From positions 1-10,951 of the forward strand of contig JAEWQP010000020.1 of assembly GCA_023399155.1 (NCBI GenBank): a DNA stretch of 10,951 bases, in the 5' to 3' direction. The DNA comes from Verrucomicrobiota bacterium (GTDB taxonomy: Bacteria > Verrucomicrobiota > Verrucomicrobiia > Opitutales > Opitutaceae). Both the position numbers and the translations under genes were made by a program. Positions 1-5,810 of the stretch are shown here, in pieces (within the stretch, counting starts at the first letter, position 1; each line of letters opens with the position of its first letter). The notes beneath the pieces were generated by a model, which had not been told where the DNA came from, searched no databases, and saw only the letters and a list, made by a program, of their open reading frames with translations.

Positions 1-28
1 AGGCAGGTCGGCGCATCGCCGCCTGCCT
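1..28 (-). terminator. Hairpin terminator after hsp20
   Basis: A strong inverted repeat begins 20 bases past the hsp20 stop. Outer arms AGGCAGG/CCTGCCT (1-7 and 22-28) and inner arms CGGCG/CGCCG (9-13 and 17-21) pair around a CAT loop, with one bulged T at position 8. The window begins here, so I cannot see whether a U-tract follows. A U-poor hairpin is common for terminators in high-GC actinobacteria. Confidence 0.6.
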
Positions 29-48
29 CGACCGGTGAGCGACCGGGC

Positions 49-513
49 TCAGCTCGTCGCGGGTGCCTCGTGCGCGCCGGCGCCGATGGCCGTGGCCTGG
101 CCGCCGTGCTGGATCTCGATGCGCCGCGGGCGGGCCTCCTCGGCGACGGGGATCGTCAGGGTGAGGACGCCGTCGGCGTAGCTGGCGGTGATCCTGTCGA
201 GGGCGAGCCCACGGCCGAGGGTCAGCTGGCGGACGTAGGTGCCTGTCGCCCGTTCGCGGGCCAGCCACTGCACGTCGGCCTCGGTGCGCGCGGTGCGCTC
301 GGCGCGGACGGTCAGCGTCCGGTCCTCCACGTTGACGTCGACGCTGCCCGGGTCGGCACCCGGCAGGTCGACGTGCAGGACGTAGTGGTCACCGGCGCGG
401 TAGAGGTCCACCGGCATGACGGGCAGGGCGGTCGTCGGGGCGTCCCGCAGGGCGCCCATCATCTGGTCCATCCACCGAGCCGTCTCGGCGAACGGGTCGA
501 GTCGGGTAGCCAC
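49..513 (-). CDS. hsp20: Hsp20/alpha-crystallin small heat-shock protein
   Basis: This is an ATP-independent holdase chaperone that binds unfolding cytoplasmic proteins as an oligomer and keeps them refoldable for DnaK or ClpB. At 154 residues it has the usual length. After a short N-terminal arm (MATRLDPFAE), the alpha-crystallin domain runs from about residue 34 to 123 and includes the PVDLYRAGDHYVLHVDLPG strands. The family signature A-x-x-x-n-G-v-L is seen as ASYADGVL (110-117), and a C-terminal I-x-I anchor as IEI (132-134). Three GTG codons lie close together at 522, 519 and 513. I chose 513 because the Shine-Dalgarno GGAGGAGG (529-522) sits 8 bases before it, while it touches or overlaps the other two. 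The gene is single, with its own CIRCE-controlled promoter and a hairpin behind it. Family assignment is firm and the exact start is likely. Confidence 0.95.
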   Translation of the reverse strand: MATRLDPFAETARWMDQMMGALRDAPTTALPVMPVDLYRAGDHYVLHVDLPGADPGSVDVNVEDRTLTVRAERTARTEADVQWLARERATGTYVRQLTLGRGLALDRITASYADGVLTLTIPVAEEARPRRIEIQHGGQATAIGAGAHEAPATS

Positions 514-533
514 GCTCACCACCTCCTCCGATG

Positions 534-554
534 CGTCCCGGACCGTCCGGGACG
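534..554. repeat. 21-bp perfect palindrome in hsp20 leader
   Basis: Arms CGTCCCGGAC (534-543) and GTCCGGGACG (545-554) are exact reverse complements around a single base. It lies in the presumed hsp20 5' UTR, between the CIRCE promoter and the Shine-Dalgarno, ending 5 bases before the latter. With one central base it would need to open a few pairs to form an RNA loop, which would leave a stem of about 8-9 bp. It could instead be a protein-binding operator. It does not include the ribosome-binding site, so a simple thermometer that hides the site is not shown. Confidence 0.6.
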
Positions 555-620
555 ACGCGCGGACCCGGGTCGTGGCGGCGGCAGGGCGCCGGGGCCGTGA
601 CCCGGGCGGCTACGTGCCAA

Positions 621-650
621 GTATTAGCACTCTCTCGCTGAGAGTGCCAG
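621..650 (-). promoter_or_regulatory. Sigma-A promoter of hsp20
   Basis: On the minus strand, a -35-like CTGGCA (650-645) is followed after 18 bases by a -10-like TAATAC (626-621). Transcription would start near position 614 and give a leader of about 100 bases to the GTG at 513. Both boxes are built into the arms of the CIRCE element, so repressor and RNA polymerase would compete for the same DNA. Confidence 0.65.
624..650. promoter_or_regulatory. CIRCE element (HrcA operator)
   Basis: The plus strand reads TTAGCACTC, nine bases, then GAGTGCCAG. The CIRCE consensus is TTAGCACTC-N9-GAGTGCTAA, so the left arm is perfect, the spacer is exact and the right arm matches 7 of 9. CIRCE is the binding site of the heat-shock repressor HrcA, whose activity depends on GroEL. 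The site lies over the hsp20 promoter and about 160 bases ahead of the divergent adhE. Control of hsp20 is the likely role. An effect on adhE is possible but has no direct support. Confidence 0.88.
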
Positions 651-807
651 TGATGGGACGAATCACCGTCGTCGCCGTGAAAAACAACGTCCTGGCCGGG
701 ACTTTCGGCGCAGGCCACGTCATCCCATGTCACCTAGCGTCGTCAGTGGGTCAAGGGCGATCCGAACCGACACCGACAGACACGATGCACGGCCCGGGAG
801 GACCCCC

Positions 808-3528
808 GTGAGCACCCGCACCCGAGGTGGCCAGGCAGCCACCGCCAGTCCGAGGCCGGCCCCCGCCGGGACCCCGATCGACGCGCTCGTGGCGGGCGCG
901 ACGAAGGCCCTCGCGGCCTACGCGACCTTCACGCAGGAGGACGTCGACCACATCGTCAAGAAGGCCTCCGTCGCGGCGCTGAACAAGCACGGCGAGCTCG
1001 CCCGGATCGCGGTCGAGGAGACCGGCCGCGGGGTCTTCGAGGACAAGGCCGTGAAGAACATCTTCGCGTGCGAGCACGTCACCCACTCGATGGCCGAGCT
1101 GAAGACCGTCGGCATCGTGGGTCGCGACGACCTGCACGGCATCGTCGAGATCGCGGAGCCGGTCGGCGTCATCTGCGGCGTCACGCCCGTGACGAACCCC
1201 ACCTCCACGGCGATCTTCAAGGCGCTCATCGCCCTGAAGACCCGCAACCCGATCATCTTCGCGTTCCACCCGTCGGCGCAGGAGTGCTCCGTCGCCGCCG
1301 CGAAGGTCGTGCGCGACGCGGCCGTGGCCGCCGGCGCCCCGGAGCACTGCATCCAGTGGGTCACGGAGCCCTCGATCGCCGCGACGAACGAGCTGATGAA
1401 CCACCCCGGCGTCGCGCTGGTGCTCGCCACCGGCGGGAACGCGATGGTCCGCGCCGCCTACTCCTGCGGCAAGCCGGCCCTCGGCGTCGGCGCGGGCAAC
1501 GTGCCCGCCTACGTCGAGAAGACCGCCAAGCTCGCCCGCGCGGTCAACGACCTCGTCCTGTCCAAGGCCTTCGACAACGGCATGATCTGCGCGTCCGAGC
1601 AGGCCGCCATCCTGGACGACGAGGTCTACGACGCTGCGCTCGCCGAGTTCGCGAAGCTGCACGCGCACCGGTGCACCCCCGAGGAGAAGGCCGCCCTCGA
1701 GCGGCTCATCTTCGGTGTCGAGGCCACCGGGGCCAACTGCGCCGAGGCGAAGCTGAACGCCGCCGTCGTCGGCCAGAGCGCCGTCCGGGTCGCGGAGATG
1801 GCCGGCTTCACGGTCCCCGCCGACACGTCGATCCTGCTCGCCGAGGTGTCCGGCGTCGGGCCGCACGAGCCCCTGACGCGCGAGAAGCTCTGCCCCGTGC
1901 TCGCCGTCCTGCGCGCCGAGTCCAGCGAGCAGGGCATCACGATGGCCGAGCAGATGGTGGAGTTCGACGGCCTGGGCCACAGCGCCGCGATCCACTCCGA
2001 GGACGCCGCCCTCGTCGAGGAGTTCGGCAGGCGGGTCAAGGCCGTCCGGGTCATCTGGAACTCGCCGGCGAGCCTCGGCGGGATCGGCGACATCTACAAC
2101 GCCTTCATCCCGTCCCTGACCCTCGGCTGCGGCTCGTACGGGGCGAACTCGGTCTCGAACAACGTCTCGGCGGTGAACCTGTTGAACATCAAGCGGATCG
2201 GCCGCCGGAACAACAACCTCCAGTGGTTCAAGGTGCCGGCGAAGACGTACTTCGAGCCGAACGCGATCCGCTACCTCGAGGACATGGCCGACATCACCCG
2301 CGTGACGATCGTCACCGACCCGACGATGACCCGGCTGGGCTTCGTCGACAAGGTGCTCGACGTCCTGGCGCGGCGCCCGAACAAGGTCGCCCTGCAGATC
2401 ATCGACAGCGTCGAGCCCGAGCCCACCATCACCACGGTGGACCGGGGCGCCGAGCTCATGCGCGAGTTCCGGCCCGACACGATCATCGCCCTCGGCGGCG
2501 GCTCCCCGATGGACGCCGCGAAGGTGATGTGGCTGCGCTACGAGCACCCGGAGATCGTCTTCTCCGACATGCGGGAGAAGTTCTTCGACGTCCGCAAGCG
2601 GGCGTTCAAGTTCCCGACGCTCGGCAACCTCGCCAAGCTGGTCTGCATCCCGACGACGTCCGGCACGGGCGCCGAGGTCACCCCCTTCGCGGTCATCACG
2701 GACCCGAAGACCGGCCTGAAGTACCCGCTGGCGGACTACGCGCTGACCCCGACGGTCGCCATCGTGGACCCCGCGCTGACCGGCGAGATGCCGGGCTCGC
2801 TCGCCGCCGACTCGGGCTTCGACGCCCTCACGCACGCCACCGAGGCGTTCGTGTCGGTCTACGCGAACGACTTCACCGACGGCATGGCGCTGCACGCGAT
2901 CAAGCTGATCTTCGAGAACCTCGAGGAGTCGGTGCGCAAGGGCCCGCGGGCCGACCAGGCGCGGGAGAAGATGCACAACGCTGGGACCATCGCCGGCATG
3001 GCGTTCGGCAACGCGTTCCTCGGGATCGTGCACGCGATGGCGCACACCATCGGCTCGACCTTCCACCTGGTGCACGGGCGGACCAACGCGACGCTCCTGC
3101 CGCACGTGATCCGCTACAACGGCACCGTCCCGACCAAGCTGACCAGCTGGCCGAAGTACGAGTCCTACGTCGCCCCGGAGCGCTTCCAGGAGATCGCCCG
3201 GAGCCTCGGCCTGCCGGCCTCGACGCCGGCCGAGGGCGTGGAGTCCTACGCCGCCGCCGTCGAGCGGCTGCGCGACGCCGTCGGGATCCCGCCCTCGTTC
3301 CAGGCGCAGGGCGTGGCGGAGCAGGCCTTCATCGGCAAGCTCGACGACCTCGCGATGCGGTCGTACGAGGACCAGTGCGCGCCGGCCAACCCCCGGATGC
3401 CGATGCTCGACGACATGAAGGACCTGATGGCCGCGGCGTACTACGGGACGTCGCTGCAGGACGTGCGCCGGCGGCGCGCGGCGTCGGCTGACGAGCGGTC
3501 CGCCCAGGAGACCGAGACCGTCGCCTGA
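808..3528 (+). CDS. adhE: Bifunctional acetaldehyde-CoA/alcohol dehydrogenase AdhE
   Basis: AdhE reduces acetyl-CoA to acetaldehyde and then ethanol using two NADH, regenerating NAD+ during fermentation; family members form cytoplasmic filaments (spirosomes). The 906-residue length is normal with a slightly long N-terminus. The aldehyde dehydrogenase half (to about 460) shows LATGGN (206-211), GVGAGN and the catalytic cysteine C261 in NGMICASEQ. A linker near YFEPNAI (about 481) leads to the iron-dependent alcohol dehydrogenase half with GGGSPMD (563-569). The four iron ligands D672, H676, H742 and H756 keep the spacing of E. coli D653, H657, H723 and H737. All key residues are present, so both activities are expected. 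The GTG at 808 was chosen over an ATG at 727 because GGGAGGA (796-802) precedes it and the extra 27 residues look unlike the family. It appears monocistronic. I found no clear promoter and no full Rex site upstream. Confidence 0.96.
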   Translation: MSTRTRGGQAATASPRPAPAGTPIDALVAGATKALAAYATFTQEDVDHIVKKASVAALNKHGELARIAVEETGRGVFEDKAVKNIFACEHVTHSMAELKTVGIVGRDDLHGIVEIAEPVGVICGVTPVTNPTSTAIFKALIALKTRNPIIFAFHPSAQECSVAAAKVVRDAAVAAGAPEHCIQWVTEPSIAATNELMNHPGVALVLATGGNAMVRAAYSCGKPALGVGAGNVPAYVEKTAKLARAVNDLVLSKAFDNGMICASEQAAILDDEVYDAALAEFAKLHAHRCTPEEKAALERLIFGVEATGANCAEAKLNAAVVGQSAVRVAEMAGFTVPADTSILLAEVSGVGPHEPLTREKLCPVLAVLRAESSEQGITMAEQMVEFDGLGHSAAIHSEDAALVEEFGRRVKAVRVIWNSPASLGGIGDIYNAFIPSLTLGCGSYGANSVSNNVSAVNLLNIKRIGRRNNNLQWFKVPAKTYFEPNAIRYLEDMADITRVTIVTDPTMTRLGFVDKVLDVLARRPNKVALQIIDSVEPEPTITTVDRGAELMREFRPDTIIALGGGSPMDAAKVMWLRYEHPEIVFSDMREKFFDVRKRAFKFPTLGNLAKLVCIPTTSGTGAEVTPFAVITDPKTGLKYPLADYALTPTVAIVDPALTGEMPGSLAADSGFDALTHATEAFVSVYANDFTDGMALHAIKLIFENLEESVRKGPRADQAREKMHNAGTIAGMAFGNAFLGIVHAMAHTIGSTFHLVHGRTNATLLPHVIRYNGTVPTKLTSWPKYESYVAPERFQEIARSLGLPASTPAEGVESYAAAVERLRDAVGIPPSFQAQGVAEQAFIGKLDDLAMRSYEDQCAPANPRMPMLDDMKDLMAAAYYGTSLQDVRRRRAASADERSAQETETVA

Positions 3529-3531
3529 CGC

Positions 3532-3567
3532 GGGCGTGCCCGCCCGGTCGCGCGGGCGGGCACGCCC
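3532..3567 (+). terminator. Terminator after adhE
   Basis: Fifteen-base perfect arms (3532-3546 and 3553-3567, starting GGGCGTGCCC) close on the six-base loop GTCGCG. It begins 3 bases after the adhE stop. No U-tract follows, as usual in this GC range. Confidence 0.85.
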
Positions 3568-3576
3568 ATCCCGGCC

Positions 3577-3610
3577 AGCGGCCGTCGTCCCCCCGGGGGC
3601 GGCGGCCGCT
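3577..3610. terminator. Second GC-rich hairpin downstream of adhE
   Basis: AGCGGCCG (3577-3584) pairs with CGGCCGCT (3603-3610). The inner bases continue the stem with two G-U type pairs up to a C-run facing a G-run. It may back up the first terminator. The rest of the gap 3529-3692 holds only the -10-like box of the next gene. Confidence 0.45.
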
Positions 3611-3680
3611 CGTCGTTCCCCACCGCGAGACGCCCGCCCGTCTGGGCCCGAGATCCGGCGTCACGGCCCTTCCGGGGCAC

Positions 3681-3686
3681 TAGCCT
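3681..3686 (+). promoter_or_regulatory. -10 box of a leaderless promoter
   Basis: TAGCCT fits the actinobacterial TANNNT -10 pattern and lies exactly six bases before the GTG at 3693. Transcription would therefore start on or next to the start codon. No Shine-Dalgarno is visible, which agrees. I see no convincing -35 box. Confidence 0.6.
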
Positions 3687-3692
3687 GCCGGG

Positions 3693-4646
3693 GTGATCTC
3701 CCAGCCCGTCGGCGACGCCGCCGCTCCACTGTCCGGCCACCAGCACCGCATCGCCTCCGGCGAGCACGCGGCCACCATCACCGACGTCGGCGCCAAGGTG
3801 CGGACGTACGCCGTCGGCGGCCGCGACGTCTTCACGCCCTACCGCGAGGACGAGGTCGCCCCCGCCGGCCACGGCGCGCTCCTGGCCCCCTGGCCGAACC
3901 GCCTGCGCGACGGCCGGTACTCGTTCGCAGGCACCGACTACCAGGTGGACCTGAGCGAGCCGAAGACGGGCACAGCGCTGCACGGCCTCGTGATGTGGCA
4001 GCGCTGGACCCCGGTCGCCGTCGACGACGCCGACCACGCCCGCGGCGCGGCCGTCACCCTCGAGCTGCGCCTGCCGGCGAGCGGCGGCTACCCGTTCGAC
4101 CTGCACCTGCGCGTGACCTACCGCCTGTCCGACGCCGGCCTGCACGTGCAGACCACGGCGACCAACCTCGGGGCCACGCCCGCGCCGTACGGGGTCGGCT
4201 TCCACCCGTGGCTGTCCCCGGGCGCCGGCTCGCTGGACGACTGCACGTTCCAGCTCGACGCCGCGACGCGCGTGCTCGTCGACGAGCGCCTGCTCCCGAC
4301 AGGGACGGAGCCGGCCTCCGGTGAGTACGACCTCCGAGAGCCGCGCCCCGCGCGGGGCCTCGACCTCGACGACGCCTACCTCGACATCGTCCGCGACGCC
4401 GACGGCCTGTCGTGGGCAAGGCTGACGGGCGCGGACGGGCGCACGGCCGCCGTCTGGATGGACGGGTCGATGGACTGCTGGCAGGTCTGCTCGGGCGACC
4501 ACATCGACCCGGTGCAGTACCGCCGGACGGGCATGGCGGCCGAGCCGATGAGCTGCATCGCCGACGCCTTCCGGACCGGCGACCGCCTGGTCGTGCTGGA
4601 GCCCGGCGCCTCGCACTCGGTCACCTGGGGCGCGACGCTCCTGTGA
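3693..4646 (+). CDS. Aldose 1-epimerase (mutarotase) family protein
   Basis: Members interconvert alpha and beta anomers of aldoses in the cytoplasm, feeding free sugars into catabolism. The 317-residue protein has the GalM-like beta-sandwich signatures in order: PWPNRLRDGRYSF with substrate-binding N69/R70, ALHGLV with H97, GFHPWL with H171 (the usual acid), and LEPG with E303 (the usual base). The catalytic set is thus complete. It resembles the shorter YeaD/LacX-like bacterial branch more than classical GalM, so the sugar could be a hexose, a hexose phosphate or something else. The GTG start is supported by a -10 box six bases upstream and has no Shine-Dalgarno, so translation is probably leaderless. 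It stands alone between terminators and converges on the vanY-like gene. No sugar transporter or kinase is adjacent to name the substrate. Confidence 0.88.
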   Translation: MISQPVGDAAAPLSGHQHRIASGEHAATITDVGAKVRTYAVGGRDVFTPYREDEVAPAGHGALLAPWPNRLRDGRYSFAGTDYQVDLSEPKTGTALHGLVMWQRWTPVAVDDADHARGAAVTLELRLPASGGYPFDLHLRVTYRLSDAGLHVQTTATNLGATPAPYGVGFHPWLSPGAGSLDDCTFQLDAATRVLVDERLLPTGTEPASGEYDLREPRPARGLDLDDAYLDIVRDADGLSWARLTGADGRTAAVWMDGSMDCWQVCSGDHIDPVQYRRTGMAAEPMSCIADAFRTGDRLVVLEPGASHSVTWGATLL

Positions 4647-4658
4647 CGACGCGCACAT

Positions 4659-4696
4659 GACGAGAGGGCCCCGGCAGCTGCCGGGGCCCTCTCGTC
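4659..4696. terminator. Bidirectional terminator, 38-bp perfect palindrome
   Basis: Two 19-base arms (4659-4677 and 4678-4695/96, starting GACGAGAGGGCC) are exact reverse complements with no spacer. The palindrome sits between the convergent epimerase gene (stop at 4646) and vanY-like gene (stop at 4715). It can fold equally in both transcripts, so it most likely ends both. Confidence 0.85.
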
Positions 4697-4714
4697 GTCT
4701 GGAGCTCGTGGGGG

Positions 4715-5587
4715 TCAGCGACCCCAGTCCGTGCCCTTCTCCACCGTGCCCGGGACGTACTCCCAGTGCCACGGCTCGTAGGGGCCGGAGCCGCCGCGCT
4801 TGGCCCACGGCGGGTTCTCCCAGCCGTAGGTCGGGCCGTTGTCGTTGAGCCACGTCATGACCGCGCTGCTGTTCGTCTCCGACGAGCACAGGTCGATGGC
4901 CAGGCCCCAGCCGTGGTTCGACGTGCCCGGCGTCGCCGCCAGGCCGCCCTTGGTGTAGGCGAGACGCCGCTGCTCGGCGAGCGTGCGGTAGGAGTCCGTG
5001 ATGCACAGGTCGCGGTCGAACGCGGCGCGGAAGGTCAGGTTCAGTTCCGCGAGCGTCACGGCCGCGTCGCCGCGCAGCATGTTGCTGCCGTCCCAGAGGG
5101 CGCACAGGTCGGCGGCCGCGATCTGGCCGTTCGAGGCGCTGTCGACGGCGACCCCCGTGCAGTCCGGCAGGGGCGTGCGGGCGAGCGTCCGGCTCGCCGA
5201 GTCGGCCATCCGCACGGAACCCGGGACGGCCGCGAGGAGCGAGGTGGGCGTGCCGTCGACGGCAGCACCGGAGAGCACCTCGTAGGCCGTAGGCAGGCCG
5301 GCGAGGTCCATGTCGGTGGCCTCCAGCGGCGTCTGCCGGCCGTCGAGCTCGGCGGACACCGGGACGCCGATCGTCGCGACCGCGAGCGCGGCGAGGATCG
5401 CCGAGCGGGGCAGCCACGAGCCGGAGACCGCGGACGCGATCATGCGACGCTCTCGCCGGGCGGGGCGCCCTGCACGACGCTCCGCGCGCGACGGCTCGCC
5501 GTCGCCCCGCATCGCGCGGCGGGAGGGGGCCGGAGCCGGAGTCCCCGGGGACGCCGATGACGGCGTCCGCGACCGACCAGACTCCAC
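4715..5587 (-). CDS. VanY-type zinc D,D-carboxypeptidase (peptidase M15B)
   Basis: This predicted enzyme removes the terminal D-alanine from peptidoglycan stem peptides outside the membrane, limiting cross-linking. The C-terminal catalytic domain shows S-x-H-x-x-G-x-A-x-D as SNHGWGLAID, with zinc ligands H225 and D232. It ends with EPWHWEY, giving base E271 and zinc ligand H274, with the same H-to-D and E-to-H spacings as VanX/VanY. Four cysteines (in DCTG, DLCALW, DLCITD and DLCSSE) suggest two disulfides in an exported protein. The N-terminus has a long basic stretch (about 33-48) and a hydrophobic segment SAILAALAVATIGVPVSA (62-79), so it is either a signal peptide or a membrane anchor. 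The start is uncertain: I use GTG 5587 (GGAGG four bases before it); GTG 5635, ATG 5512 and ATG 5443 are alternatives. The middle region (about 80-150) matches no domain I recognise. No vanHAX or vanRS genes are nearby, so housekeeping wall remodelling is likelier than vancomycin resistance. Confidence 0.87.
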   Translation of the reverse strand: MESGRSRTPSSASPGTPAPAPSRRAMRGDGEPSRAERRAGRPARRERRMIASAVSGSWLPRSAILAALAVATIGVPVSAELDGRQTPLEATDMDLAGLPTAYEVLSGAAVDGTPTSLLAAVPGSVRMADSASRTLARTPLPDCTGVAVDSASNGQIAAADLCALWDGSNMLRGDAAVTLAELNLTFRAAFDRDLCITDSYRTLAEQRRLAYTKGGLAATPGTSNHGWGLAIDLCSSETNSSAVMTWLNDNGPTYGWENPPWAKRGGSGPYEPWHWEYVPGTVEKGTDWGR

Positions 5588-5665
5588 AAGACCTCCGCGT
5601 GCACTCACGACCCACCGGGCCCGGACCCCGGGCACGCGCGTGCCCAGGGACCCGTCGTCGAGGTG

Positions 5666-5683
5666 GTAACGGAACAGTAACGG
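5666..5683. promoter_or_regulatory. Tandem GTAACGG repeat (OmpR-type operator candidate)
   Basis: GTAACGG occurs at 5666-5672 and again at 5677-5683, exactly 11 bp apart (GTAAC-N6-GTAAC). The repeat overlaps the -10 region of the vanY-like promoter. Direct repeats at one helical turn are typical for OmpR-family dimers. The GTAAC pair resembles sites described for actinobacterial MtrA, which controls wall hydrolases, and parts of GlnR sites. The regulator named is inference. Confidence 0.55.
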
Positions 5684-5703
5684 GTGCTACGCGCCGGATC
5701 CAA
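5674..5703 (-). promoter_or_regulatory. Promoter of vanY-like gene
   Basis: On the minus strand, TTGGAT (5703-5698) and TACTGT (5679-5674) are separated by 18 bases and fit -35 and -10 boxes. Transcription would begin near 5667. The leader would be about 80 bases to GTG 5587 or about 32 to GTG 5635. Confidence 0.5.
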
Positions 5704-5743
5704 GGCCCGGAGGTCACGGATCGGGAGAGGATCGTCACACCGT

Positions 5744-5773
5744 GGTTGTTCGACCATTCGTCGCCGGTTGTTC
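5744..5773. repeat. Direct repeat GGTTGTTC, 22 bp apart
   Basis: GGTTGTTC is found at 5744-5751 and 5766-5773, a spacing of two helical turns. It lies 40-70 bp ahead of the vanY-like -35 box. The second copy lies inside the hairpin that may end the CNNM transcript. It could be an activator site or chance. Confidence 0.35.
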
Positions 5774-5782
5774 AGAACCGGC
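5763..5782 (-). terminator. Hairpin after the CNNM pair
   Basis: GCCGGTT (5763-5769) and AACCGGC (5776-5782) are perfect 7-base arms around a six-base loop, 29 bases past the stop of the second CNNM gene. There is no U-tract. It is weaker than the other terminators in this window, so read-through into the vanY-like gene is possible. Confidence 0.45.
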
Positions 5783-5810
5783 CGCGACCGTGCGGACGCC
5801 GCGGACCTCC

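Noticed and set aside
650..666. GTGA/TCAC inverted arms upstream of adhE as a CRP/GlxR-type site
   Set aside because: The arms are 9 bases apart; the family needs 6, and the flanking bases do not match.
676..690. GTGAAAAACAAC as a Rex redox-repressor site for adhE
   Set aside because: Only one half-site is recognisable and the partner half with proper spacing is absent.
727..807. Upstream ATG at 727 as the start of AdhE
   Set aside because: It adds 27 residues unlike the family, has no ribosome-binding site, and a GTG with GGGAGGA lies at 808.
751..3105. Very long open frame antisense to adhE
   Set aside because: It is a by-product of high GC on the opposite strand of a real gene: Arg/Val/Asp/Gly-rich low-complexity translation with no domain.
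1068..3491. Long open frame in another forward frame inside adhE
   Set aside because: Its translation is Arg/Gly/Pro-rich and domain-free; the AdhE frame has every catalytic residue.
4715..5635. Vancomycin-resistance locus
   Set aside because: Only a VanY-like carboxypeptidase is present; vanH, the D-Ala-D-Lac ligase and vanX are not in the window, and the two-component genes are 2.7 kb away beyond the CNNM pair.
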